Shown here: piece by piece, positions 56,414 to 64,000 of the stretch | How the letters are laid out: each line of letters opens with the position of its first letter | How positions within the stretch are numbered: position 1 is the stretch's first letter | Assembly (NCBI RefSeq): GCF_008642335.1 | Contig: NZ_CP029191.1 | Coordinates: 6,944,001 to 7,008,000, forward strand | From: Streptomyces venezuelae | GTDB lineage: Bacteria; Actinomycetota; Actinomycetes; Streptomycetales; Streptomycetaceae | Length of the DNA: 64,000 nucleotides | Direction: 5' to 3' | The notes under the pieces: model-generated | Database searches by the model: none | The model's input: the letters and a program-made list of their open reading frames with translations, nothing else | What the model was told of the DNA's origin: nothing | Program-made: the position numbers and the translations under genes

Positions 56414-56914
56414 CTACTCGCCGACGATCTGGTCCAGGAAACCGTCGAGGTTCCGCAGGGTGCGGGCGTTCTGCTCCTCCAGCGTCAGGCTCTCCTCCAT
56501 GCGGCGGGCGAGCGCCGTGGTTTTCTTCCCGCGCACGTAGAGGGAGCAGGCCAGGTCCGCGCAGATGTACATGCCGACCGAGTTGCCCTGACGGCCCGCC
56601 GCGCCCGCCTTCGGGGCGACGAGCAGCGCGATGCCGGAGCCGGACTGCGGGGTCACGCAGACCGAGCAGATGCTGGACTTCAGCAGGCTCTTGCGCGCCC
56701 CCGTGGAGGCGCGCAGGGCGAAGCCCACGGGTTCCCCGTCCCGCCACGTGACCACATAGCCGCGGTCGGGCGCCTTGGGGTCGCGCCACCCCAGGAAGTC
56801 CAGGTCGGACCAAGGGGTGTCGGCGAAGCCCGCGGGGAGAGTGAGCCGGCGGGCCTCGCCCTTCGAACAGTTCACCAAGGACGCGCGGATCTCGTTCTCA
56901 CTCAGGGGCTGCAT
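56414..56914 (-). CDS. FBP domain protein (EF-G-binding, treble-clef zinc finger)
   Basis: A 166-residue protein of the FusB/FBP-like type. A treble-clef zinc finger is visible in SSICSVCVTPQSG and ICADLACSLYVRG. FBP-family proteins bind elongation factor G and can protect it from fusidic acid. ATG at 56914. It converges on the ferredoxin gene (16 bases apart). Neighbouring GNAT and quinone-oxidoreductase genes lie upstream on the same strand. Confidence 0.8.
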   Translation of the reverse strand: MQPLSENEIRASLVNCSKGEARRLTLPAGFADTPWSDLDFLGWRDPKAPDRGYVVTWRDGEPVGFALRASTGARKSLLKSSICSVCVTPQSGSGIALLVAPKAGAAGRQGNSVGMYICADLACSLYVRGKKTTALARRMEESLTLEEQNARTLRNLDGFLDQIVGE

Positions 56915-56951
56915 GATCCGGAAGCTATCAACGACAAGCGGAACAGTCCTC

Positions 56952-57989
56952 TCATTTTCCGTCGGGCGCCGCCTGTCCGGGCACGAGGGGCCGCGGCGGC
57001 ACGAGCGCCCGTTCCGGCACGAGCGCCCCACGGAACGCCGTCGTCCGCCGGAGCCGGAAGCCGAGTGACTCGTAGAGGCGGATGGCGTTCGTGTTCTGCG
57101 CCGACGTGTGCAGGAACGGCCTGTCGCCGCGCGCCTTGATGCCGTGCGCGACGGCGAGGACCAGGCGGGTGCCGAGGCCCTGGCCGCGGTGTGCGGGGTC
57201 GGTGCAGACCGCGCTGATCTCCGTCCAGCCCGGCGGGTGCAGACGCTCCCCGGCCATTGCGACGAGGGCGCCTTCGCGGCGGATCCCGAGGTACGTGCCG
57301 AGCTCGACGGTGCGGGGCGCGAAGGGGCCCGGCTGTGTGCGCCCGACCAGGTCCAGCATCTCGGGCACGTCGTCGGGGCCGAGCCGCACGGCTTCCGGTT
57401 CCGGCGCGGCGGCGACCCCGTCGTCCACGAGCTGCACACCGGGCACGTCGAAGGTCTTCTCCCATCCGTCCGGTATCCGCACCGTGGTCGCGAGCAGCGG
57501 CACCTCGGCGCCGGGCCCGGCGAGGGCGGCCAGATCGGCCCAGTCCGCAGCCGTCACGTCGTCGGGCAGCGCGAGAAACGGCGACACGTCGACCGGATAC
57601 CGCACGACGCGCCCCCGCCCCTCCGCGAAACACGCGTGCGGCCCGGTGAGGGAGGCGAGGGCGGGGTTGTCGAGGGGGTGGGGAGCGGGCGCTCCCGCGC
57701 CCGCGGCGGGACGTCCGGCCTGCACCGGCGTGCAGGGCGTGGCCGTGCGGGCGGTTTGGGCTGGGTCGGTGGGGTGCGCTGGGCGGGCGGTTTGGGCTGG
57801 GTCGGTGGTGTGCGCTGGGTGGGCGGTTTGGGTCGGGCCCGTGGCGTGCGCCGTACCGGCGGTTTGGGTCGGGTCGGTGGGGTGCGTCGTGGCCGTGGCT
57901 CCGGCGGGGCCCGCCGTCTCCGCCGGGCCCGCCGTCTCCGCCGAGCGCGCCGTCTCCGCCGTACCCCCCTCTTCCACCAGCGTCGTCAC
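56952..57989 (-). CDS. GNAT N-acetyltransferase with repeat-coded N-terminal extension
   Basis: A 345-residue protein. The catalytic GNAT domain is at about residues 195-320: EISAVCTDPAHRGQGLGTRLV is the acetyl-CoA loop (R/Q-x-x-G-x-G/A), and NAIRLYESLGFRLRR is the typical C-terminal helix-turn. Residues 1 to about 85 are low-complexity Thr/Ala/Pro with units such as HPTDPAQTARPA, coded by a 36-base tandem repeat. The repeat is in frame. ATG at 57989 overlaps the upstream oxidoreductase stop. The substrate is unknown. Confidence 0.8.
   Translation of the reverse strand: MTTLVEEGGTAETARSAETAGPAETAGPAGATATTHPTDPTQTAGTAHATGPTQTAHPAHTTDPAQTARPAHPTDPAQTARTATPCTPVQAGRPAAGAGAPAPHPLDNPALASLTGPHACFAEGRGRVVRYPVDVSPFLALPDDVTAADWADLAALAGPGAEVPLLATTVRIPDGWEKTFDVPGVQLVDDGVAAAPEPEAVRLGPDDVPEMLDLVGRTQPGPFAPRTVELGTYLGIRREGALVAMAGERLHPPGWTEISAVCTDPAHRGQGLGTRLVLAVAHGIKARGDRPFLHTSAQNTNAIRLYESLGFRLRRTTAFRGALVPERALVPPRPLVPGQAAPDGK
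57753..57960 (-). repeat. Minisatellites inside the GNAT gene: 36-bp x4 and 18-bp x3
   Basis: The element GGTTTGGG recurs at 57753, 57789, 57825 and 57861, exactly 36 bases apart, marking four 36-base units. Next to it GCCGTCTCCGCC recurs at 57913, 57931 and 57949, 18 bases apart. Both periods are multiples of three, so copy changes keep the frame. Confidence 0.88.
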
Positions 57990-58909
57990 GCCGTCACCTC
58001 GATCACGGTCTTGCCGCGTGCGTGGCCGTCCTCCACCGCGCGCAGGGCGTCGCCCGCGCGGTCCAGGGGGTACGTCGCCGTCACCTGCGGGCGCAGAACG
58101 CCCGCCACCGCGAGGAGGGCGATCTCGTCCAGGACCGCCGACGTGCGGGCCCGCGCCACCGGGGCGCCGCCCAGGTCGGCCACCGTTTCCTTCGCCGCCG
58201 CCGTGATCAGCTTCCGGCGGTCGGAGAGGAGGCCCGCCACCTCCGCCAGGTCCGCGCCGCCGACCAGGTCGAAGACCGCGTCGACGCGGCCGCCCGGGGC
58301 CGCCTCACGTATCCGCTCCGCGAGGCGGGGGCCCGGCGCCACGTGGACGGCGCCGAAGGACTCGACGTACTCCTTCTTGCCCGCGCTCGCCGTGCCGACC
58401 ACCCGCAGTCCGAAATGGGCGGCGATCTGGGTCGCGGCGACCCCGACGCCGCCCCCGGCGCCCGTGATCAGCAGGGTCGCGCCCGCGGGCAGGTCCAGCT
58501 GGCGAAGGCCGTCGTACGCGGTCGCCGCGGCCACCGGAAGCACGGCCGCCTCGGCGAACGACAGCGCGTCCGGCTTGTGGGCGGCGATGTCGGCGGGGAC
58601 CAGCGTGAACTCCGCGTACCCGCCGGTGACCGGATTGCCGAAGACCGGGTCGCCGACCGCGAAGCCCTCGACACCGGGCCCGACCGCCCGTACGACACCG
58701 GCGACCTCGCTGCCCAGCACCTCGTGCCCGGCGAGCGGCGCCTGCCCCGGGCGCCGCTTGCCCGCCCGCAGTTTCCAGTCGACCGGGTTGACGCCGGCCG
58801 CGCGCACCGCGACGAGCAGCTGCCCGGGCCCCGGCTCCGGTACCGGAAGGTCGAGGAAGGTCTCCACCTCCGGCCCCCCGTGCCGGGTGAACGCGTACAC
58901 CTTGGGCAT
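57986..58909 (-). CDS. NADPH:quinone oxidoreductase-like MDR enzyme
   Basis: A 307-residue zinc-free medium-chain reductase. AAGVNPVDWKLRAG and the cofactor loop LLITGAGGGVGVAATQIA mark the quinone-oxidoreductase branch. It reduces quinones or activated enones with NADPH. Its stop overlaps the GNAT start (ATGA), so the two are coupled. GGGAAGCAG lies upstream of the ATG at 58909. Divergent from ppk2. Confidence 0.85.
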   Translation of the reverse strand: MPKVYAFTRHGGPEVETFLDLPVPEPGPGQLLVAVRAAGVNPVDWKLRAGKRRPGQAPLAGHEVLGSEVAGVVRAVGPGVEGFAVGDPVFGNPVTGGYAEFTLVPADIAAHKPDALSFAEAAVLPVAAATAYDGLRQLDLPAGATLLITGAGGGVGVAATQIAAHFGLRVVGTASAGKKEYVESFGAVHVAPGPRLAERIREAAPGGRVDAVFDLVGGADLAEVAGLLSDRRKLITAAAKETVADLGGAPVARARTSAVLDEIALLAVAGVLRPQVTATYPLDRAGDALRAVEDGHARGKTVIEVTA

Positions 58910-58998
58910 CTGCTTCCCTCACATCCCGCTCATCGATATGCCACCAGGGATGACCAACAAGATCGCCCGGCTATTCCCGCAGGACGGGGACGACGGGA

Positions 58999-60039
58999 TT
59001 GCGAGTGCTGAGAAGCGATCTCGGGGGCAGGCTGTCCGATGAGGGCACGGACGGACAGGGAGAGGGAGAGGGCCGCGCGGTGGAGCCGACCGGTAGGAAC
59101 GAGGACGATCTGCTCGAGGGTCTGTCCGTGGACGAGGCACGCCCGGAGCGCCCCGTACTCCTCGACGAGCAGGGGCAGCCCCTGCAGACGTGGCGGGAGA
59201 ACTACCCGTACACGAAGAAGCTGGGGCGGAGCGCGTACGAACGGCGCAAGCGGATCCTGCAGATCGAGCTGCTCAAGCTGCAGAAGACGGTGCGCGAGCA
59301 GGGGCTGCGCATCGCGGTGCTGTGCGAGGGGCGGGACGCGGCGGGCAAGGGCGGCACGATCAAACGGTTCACCGAGCGGCTGAACCCGCGCGGTGCCCGC
59401 ACGGTGGCGCTGGACAAGCCGACCGAGCACGAGGCGGGTCAATGGTACTTCCAGCGGTACGTCGCCCAGCTGCCGTCGGCGGGCGAGATCGTCTTCTTCG
59501 ACCGGTCCTGGTACAACCGCGCCGGGGTCGAGCCGGTGATGGGTTTCTGCACCCCCAAGGAGCACCAGCACTTCCTGGAGCAGGCTCCGCAGTTCGAGAA
59601 GATGATCACCGAGGACGGGATCATCCTCATCAAGTTCTGGTTCTCCGTCTCCCGGGCGGAGCAGCGGACCCGGTTCGCGATCCGGCAGGTCGACCCGGTG
59701 CGCCAGTGGAAACTGTCCCCCACCGACATCGCCTCACTGGACCTGTGGGACGCCTACACCTACGCGAAGGTCCAGATGTTCCGGGCCACGGACGCGCCGC
59801 ACGCCCCGTGGACCGTCGTGAAGACCAACGACAAGCGGCGCGGCCGCCTCGAAGCCATGCGGCACCTCCTGCTCCAGCTCGACTACGAGGCGAAGGACAC
59901 GGAGGCCGTCGGCAAGGCCGACCCGCTGATCATCGGCCCCGCCAACACGCTCCTCGAACCGGGCGAGGACCCCACGGACCTGTCGCCGAGCAAGCTCGCG
60001 GACAAGGACCGGGGGCCCGGCCAGCACCCCGGTACGTGA
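58999..60039 (+). CDS. ppk2: Polyphosphate kinase 2
   Basis: A 346-residue PPK2-family kinase that transfers phosphate between polyphosphate and nucleotides. Walker A EGRDAAGKGG is at residues 110-119; the Walker B and lid region FFDRSWYNRAGVEPVMGFC follows with Asp168, then WKLSPTDIASLDLWDAYTYAK. Catalytic parts are complete. The start is uncertain: TTG at 58999 or GTG at 59005, neither with a strong ribosome-binding site; the first 60 residues are variable. Monocistronic. Confidence 0.9.
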   Translation: MRVLRSDLGGRLSDEGTDGQGEGEGRAVEPTGRNEDDLLEGLSVDEARPERPVLLDEQGQPLQTWRENYPYTKKLGRSAYERRKRILQIELLKLQKTVREQGLRIAVLCEGRDAAGKGGTIKRFTERLNPRGARTVALDKPTEHEAGQWYFQRYVAQLPSAGEIVFFDRSWYNRAGVEPVMGFCTPKEHQHFLEQAPQFEKMITEDGIILIKFWFSVSRAEQRTRFAIRQVDPVRQWKLSPTDIASLDLWDAYTYAKVQMFRATDAPHAPWTVVKTNDKRRGRLEAMRHLLLQLDYEAKDTEAVGKADPLIIGPANTLLEPGEDPTDLSPSKLADKDRGPGQHPGT

Positions 60040-60066
60040 CCTCGCGGCGGGGCTGCCCCCTGGCAC

Positions 60067-60615
60067 CTACAGCCCGACCGCCCCGTCGATCCGCTCCCGC
60101 AGCAGATCGGCGTGGCCGTTGTGCCGGGCGTACTCCTGGACCAGGTGCAGCAGCACCCAGCGCAGCGACACCGTGCCGAACAGCGGGCTCTGCCCCTCGA
60201 CGTCGAGGTCGGGCGCCTCCGCCACGAACTTCTCGGCGAACTCCACCTCGGCCCGCCACGCCTCCCAGGCCGCGGCGATCGCGCCCGGCTCCGCCACCGC
60301 TCCGTCGAAGTCCTCGTCGGCGTTGTCGGGCGTGGGATAGAGGGGGGTCACGTCGTGACCGGCGAGGGCCATCCGGAACCAGCGGCGCTCCACGTCGGTG
60401 AGGTGCCGGACAAGACCGAGCAGCGACAGCGCGGAGGGCGCGACGGCCCGTTCGGCCAACTCGGCCTCCAGACCGCGGCACTTGAGCTCCAGGGTCTCGC
60501 GCTGGGACCGCACGAAGTAGAGGAGCATGGCTCGTTCGTCCCCTGTGGTGATCGAGCCGAAGCGGGAATCCGGCGCTTCGCCCGTGAAGAAGACGGCTCT
60601 TCTGCTGGTAGTCAT
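60067..60615 (-). CDS. DinB family protein (DUF664)
   Basis: A 182-residue four-helix-bundle protein of the DinB/DUF664 type. Histidine ligands for a metal are in LLGLVRHLTDVERRWF and LLHLVQEYARHNGHADLLRE. Related proteins are mycothiol- or bacillithiol-dependent transferases, or have unknown function. ATG at 60615 fits better than 60651. It starts eight bases after the beta-lactamase-like gene on the same strand. Confidence 0.85.
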   Translation of the reverse strand: MTTSRRAVFFTGEAPDSRFGSITTGDERAMLLYFVRSQRETLELKCRGLEAELAERAVAPSALSLLGLVRHLTDVERRWFRMALAGHDVTPLYPTPDNADEDFDGAVAEPGAIAAAWEAWRAEVEFAEKFVAEAPDLDVEGQSPLFGTVSLRWVLLHLVQEYARHNGHADLLRERIDGAVGL

Positions 60616-60622
60616 GCGTCCA

Positions 60623-61861
60623 TCATCGGCCTTGTACGGGACCCCGTTCACGCAGCCCCTCGTACAGCGCGCCGACCAGGTGGACGCTGCGCAGATCCTC
60701 GCCCGACGTGCCGGCGCCCATACGGTTCATCACGTACGCGTACGACACGCCGTTCTCCGGGTCGGCGAAGGCGTACGACCCGCCCGCGCCGCCGTGCCCG
60801 AACGCCCGCGGATTGGGGCCCGCCTGCCCGTACTGGTTGAGCATGTAGCCGAGGCCCCACGGCCACGTCTCGGCGAGCGGGGTGCCCACCCGCAGGACGA
60901 GGTCGGGCTCGTCGCCGTCGCTCTGGCAGGTGCGCAGCCGCTCCACGGCGCCGGACGACAGGAGTCGTCCGCACGCCAACTCCGCGTACACGGCGGCGAT
61001 TCCGCGTGCGGTGGCGTGGCCGTTGGCGGCGGGGATCTCCGCGCAGCGGTAGGCGGCGGCGTTCACGTCGCCGAGCGGCAGGTACTGGAACGCGAGGGTG
61101 GCCGGGGCCATCGGGTGGTCCGACAGACCGGCGACGGGAGGCTTCGGCGCGTCGCCCAGCAGGGTGCGCGAGGACGAGGGTTGCCCGTCTCCGGAATCCG
61201 CCGGCGCCGCCTCGCGAGGAACCGGCGGCGCCATGTCCGCGCACCGCCCGTGCTCGCTCTCCGGCGTGCCGACGTGCACATCGGCGCCCAGCGGCCCGGT
61301 CACCTCCGTGCGCAGGAACGTCCCGAGCGAGACCCCCGTGATCCGCCGTACGACCTCGCCGACCAGGAACCCGAACGTCACCGCGTGATAGCCCTGGGCG
61401 GTGCCGGGCCGCCACCACGGCCGCGTCGTCGCCAATGCTTCGGTCACCTTCTCCCAGTCGTACACCGCGCCCTGCGCCATCGGCTCGCCCGGCGCGATGA
61501 GCCCGGCGCGGTGGCTGAGCAGCCAGCGCACCGGCATGTCGGCCTTCCCTGCCTCGGCGAACTCGGGCCAGTAGCGCGCGACCGGCGCGTCCAGGTCCAA
61601 CTCGCCCCGATCGACCAGCAGATGGGCGCAGAGCGCCGTCATGCCCTTGGTCGTGGAGTAGACGTTGACCAGGGTGTCCCGCTCCCAGGGGCGGGTGCCG
61701 CCCCGGTCCGCGTCGCCGCCCCACAGGTCGACGACGAGCTCACCGCCGACGGTGGCCGCGACGGCCGCCCCCAGCTCGCCGCGCTCGGTGAAGCTCCGCT
61801 CGAACTCCGCCCGCACGCCTTCGAAGCCGGGGGCGCAGGTGCCGTGGACGCGCACAGTCAT
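60623..61861 (-). CDS. Serine beta-lactamase-like hydrolase / esterase
   Basis: A 412-residue class C-like serine hydrolase of the EstB type. The catalytic SxxK tetrad is in NVYSTTKGMTAL, the second motif YHAVTFGFLVGEVV carries the Tyr, and the HGGAGGSYAF segment replaces the KTG triad, as in esterases. No signal peptide, so an intracellular esterase is more likely than antibiotic resistance. The start is ambiguous among ATGs at 61861, 61870 and 61885. Probably co-transcribed with the DinB gene. Confidence 0.85.
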   Translation of the reverse strand: MTVRVHGTCAPGFEGVRAEFERSFTERGELGAAVAATVGGELVVDLWGGDADRGGTRPWERDTLVNVYSTTKGMTALCAHLLVDRGELDLDAPVARYWPEFAEAGKADMPVRWLLSHRAGLIAPGEPMAQGAVYDWEKVTEALATTRPWWRPGTAQGYHAVTFGFLVGEVVRRITGVSLGTFLRTEVTGPLGADVHVGTPESEHGRCADMAPPVPREAAPADSGDGQPSSSRTLLGDAPKPPVAGLSDHPMAPATLAFQYLPLGDVNAAAYRCAEIPAANGHATARGIAAVYAELACGRLLSSGAVERLRTCQSDGDEPDLVLRVGTPLAETWPWGLGYMLNQYGQAGPNPRAFGHGGAGGSYAFADPENGVSYAYVMNRMGAGTSGEDLRSVHLVGALYEGLRERGPVQGR

Positions 61862-61928
61862 GCCGTGCATGGTTGCCCACGGCACCTAACTTCGCAAGAT
61901 GCCCGAGGCCCGCCGTGCGGAAATCCCG

Positions 61929-64000
61929 CTACAGCCAGTCGTGGTACCGCCGGATGTACCGGCCCTTCACCAGCTGCGTGAGCGCGCAGTACGCGAGCAG
62001 CGTCCCGATCAGCCACGGGAAGTAGCCCATCGGCAGCGGCTCCATCGACAGCGCCCCGGCCAGCGGCGAGAACGGCAGCCACAGGCCGAAGAGCATCACC
62101 GCGCCGGTCATCACCAGGACCGGCACCGAGGCGCGGGACTGGACGAACGGGATCTTCCGCGTGCGGATCATGTGCACGATGAGGGTCTGGGACAGCAGTC
62201 CCTCGACGAACCAGCCCGTCTGGAACAGGGTCTGCCGCGCGGGGGAGTCGGCCCCGATGACGTACCACAGGACCAGGAAGGTCGTGATGTCGAAGACCGA
62301 GCTGATCGGGCCGATCCGGACCATGAAGCGGCCGATGCCCCGCGCGTCCCAGGCCCGCGGCTTCTTCAGGTACTCCTCGTCCATGCGGTCCCACGGGATC
62401 GCGAGCTGACTGATGTCGTAGCAGAGGTTCTGCACCAGGAGGTGGATGGCCAGCATCGGCTGGAAGGGGATGAAGGCCGAGGCGACCAGGACCGAGAAGA
62501 CGTTCCCGAAGTTCGACGACGCCGTCATCTTGATGTACTTGACGGTGTTGCCGAACGTCTGACGGCCCATCAACACGCCCTGTTCCAGGACCATCAGGTC
62601 CTTCTTCAGGAGAATGATGTCGGCGGATTCCTTAGCGATGTCCACCGCCGTGTCGACGGAGACCCCCACGTCCGCCTCGCGCAGCGCCGCCGCGTCGTTG
62701 ATGCCGTCCCCGAGGAAACCGACCGTGTGCCCGTCGGCCTTCAGGGCGCGTACGATCCGCGCCTTCTGGACGGGGTTGACCTTCGCGAACACCGTTGTCC
62801 TGCGCGCCAGTCCGATCAGCTCGACGTCGTCGACCAGGTCGAGTGCGGCGCCCGTGACCACACTCCCGGCGGCCAGGCCGACGTCGGCGCAGACGCGCGC
62901 GGCGACCAGTTCGTTGTCGCCGGTGACGACCTTGACGGCGACGCCGTTCTCGGCGAGCGCCCGCAGCGCGTCCGCCGCGTCCTTCTTCGGCGGGTCGAGG
63001 AAGGCGAGGAATCCGACGAGCGTCAGCTCCGTCTCGTCGGCCACCGAGTAGGTCTCCCGCTCGGCGGTGTCGGGGTCGACGGGGAAGGTGCGGGTGGCGA
63101 CCGCGAGGACCCGCAGGCCCTCCCGGTTGTGGCGGTCGGTGAGGTCCGTGACGTGGGCGCGCAGCTCCGGGGTGAGTGCCACGCGCTCGCCGCCGTCCAT
63201 CATGTGGCCGCACCGGTCGAGGACCTCCTCGACGGCGCCCTTGGTGATGAGTGTGTGCTCGAAGACGGGCCCGGAGAGTTCGTTGCGGCGCAGGACGACG
63301 GACATACGGCGGCGCGCGAAGTCGAAGGGGATCTCGTCGATCATCGTGAAGAGACGGTCGACGACAACCTCCTCGGCCTCGTCGACCCGGTCGATGACCG
63401 CCCGGTCCATGAGGTTGCGCAGTCCCGTCTGGAAGTGGGAGTTCAGGTACGCGTACTCGAGCACCTCGCGGTCCTCCTCGCCGCGCGTGCCGAGGTAGCG
63501 GTCGAGGACGATACGGTCCTCGGTGAGCGTGCCCGTCTTGTCCGTGCACAGGACGTCCATCGCGCCGAGGTTCTGGATCGCGTTGAGCTGCTTGACGACG
63601 ACCTGGTGCTTCGACATCGCGACGGCGCCGCGTGCCAGGTTCGCCGAGACGACCATCGGCAGCATCTCGGGGGTGAGGCCGACCGCCACGGAGATCGAGA
63701 ACAGCAGCGCCTGGTCCCAGTCGCCCTTGGTGAAGCCGTTGATCGCGAAGACGACCGGGACCATCACCAGCATGAAGCGGATCAGCAGGAAGCTGACCCG
63801 GCGCACACCGACGTCGAACGCGGTCTGCGGGCGGTCGCCGGTCAGCGCGCTCGCCATGGAACCGAAATAGGTGTGCGCGCCGGTCGCGACGGCCACGCCG
63901 GTGGCCGTGCCGGACGTCACCGACGTGCCCATGAGGCAGAGGTTGTCGGCCTCGACGGGGTCCGTGGTGGTCTGCTGGCCCAGGTCGTGGGCGCGCGTGT
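61929..64000 (-). CDS. mgtA: Magnesium-translocating P-type ATPase, MgtA-like (5' end outside window)
   Basis: The frame stays open to base 64000, so only the C-terminal part (about 690 residues) is present. Phosphorylation motif VLCTDKTGTLTED, hinge GDGINDAAALREADVG, and transmembrane segment VGLTPEMLPMVVSANLARGA mark a P-type ATPase. The PEML sequence and SILK-type KKDLMVLEQGV point to the MgtA/MgtB magnesium group. The last membrane helices end in LVKGRYIRRYHDWL. Expected to be a cytoplasmic-membrane Mg2+ importer. It is followed by a 67-base gap to the hydrolase gene. Confidence 0.93.
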   Translation of the reverse strand, partial: TRAHDLGQQTTTDPVEADNLCLMGTSVTSGTATGVAVATGAHTYFGSMASALTGDRPQTAFDVGVRRVSFLLIRFMLVMVPVVFAINGFTKGDWDQALLFSISVAVGLTPEMLPMVVSANLARGAVAMSKHQVVVKQLNAIQNLGAMDVLCTDKTGTLTEDRIVLDRYLGTRGEEDREVLEYAYLNSHFQTGLRNLMDRAVIDRVDEAEEVVVDRLFTMIDEIPFDFARRRMSVVLRRNELSGPVFEHTLITKGAVEEVLDRCGHMMDGGERVALTPELRAHVTDLTDRHNREGLRVLAVATRTFPVDPDTAERETYSVADETELTLVGFLAFLDPPKKDAADALRALAENGVAVKVVTGDNELVAARVCADVGLAAGSVVTGAALDLVDDVELIGLARRTTVFAKVNPVQKARIVRALKADGHTVGFLGDGINDAAALREADVGVSVDTAVDIAKESADIILLKKDLMVLEQGVLMGRQTFGNTVKYIKMTASSNFGNVFSVLVASAFIPFQPMLAIHLLVQNLCYDISQLAIPWDRMDEEYLKKPRAWDARGIGRFMVRIGPISSVFDITTFLVLWYVIGADSPARQTLFQTGWFVEGLLSQTLIVHMIRTRKIPFVQSRASVPVLVMTGAVMLFGLWLPFSPLAGALSMEPLPMGYFPWLIGTLLAYCALTQLVKGRYIRRYHDWL

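Noticed and set aside
60623..61861. Antibiotic-resistance beta-lactamase
   Set aside because: No signal peptide and an HGG-type third motif in place of KTG suggest an esterase.

Overview
The window is chromosomal DNA from a streptomycete or close relative. Evidence: very high G+C with third codon positions almost always G or C, many GTG starts, GTGA/ATGA gene overlaps, secreted proteins with twin-arginine or actinobacterial signal peptides, and families typical of Streptomyces (LAL regulator, DasR-type operator, cholesterol oxidase, M9 collagenase, Clp_N/HTH proteins). No rRNA, CRISPR array, insertion sequence or phage gene was seen. One tRNA-Leu(GAG) is present.

Layout. 1-9.2 kb: end of a DUF1080 gene, then a tightly overlapped plus-strand operon of the Ebo type (MIPS-like cyclase, UbiA-like EboC, TIM-barrel isomerase, EboA, EboB, EboE, EboF) and a Tat-exported isomerase-like protein. 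9.4 kb: tRNA-Leu and a strong terminator. 9.6-15.8 kb (minus): trans-4-hydroxy-L-proline catabolism (three-subunit D-hydroxyproline dehydrogenase, deaminase, epimerase, GntR regulator). 15.9-18 kb: AraC regulator and MFS transporter. 18-20.4 kb: secreted M9 collagenase, whose product is the natural source of hydroxyproline. 20.4-22 kb: GH3 hexosaminidase with a DasR-like operator.

22.2-30.8 kb is the least conventional part. A plus-strand pair (zinc-type alcohol dehydrogenase, Gfo/Idh/MocA oxidoreductase) converges on a five-gene minus-strand operon: radical SAM/SPASM-like enzyme, alpha/beta-hydrolase fused to a DegT aminotransferase, LuxC-like reductase, LuxE/PaaK-like adenylating enzyme and phytanoyl-CoA dioxygenase. 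It has the make-up of a small-molecule pathway that I cannot match to a known product.

31-47 kb: leaderless Clp_N/HTH gene with a double palindrome, SDR, an atypical carbamoyltransferase, polyprenyl synthase, LAL regulator, DapB-like and AhpD-like pair, cholesterol oxidase with a KstR-like box, MHS transporter, GAF/PucR regulator and an orphan cytochrome b. 47-54 kb: phosphoesterase, TrkA-like protein, then a carnitine-degradation operon (cdhC-cdhA-cdhB) behind a fused XRE-TetR regulator. 54-64 kb: secreted protein, GH4 glycosidase, ferredoxin-like protein, FBP protein, GNAT enzyme with minisatellite-coded N-terminus, quinone oxidoreductase, PPK2, DinB, beta-lactamase-like hydrolase and a partial MgtA ATPase.

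GC-rich tandem repeats recur across the window, both between genes and as in-frame low-complexity extensions of enzymes. All functions are from sequence reading alone; no database search was run.
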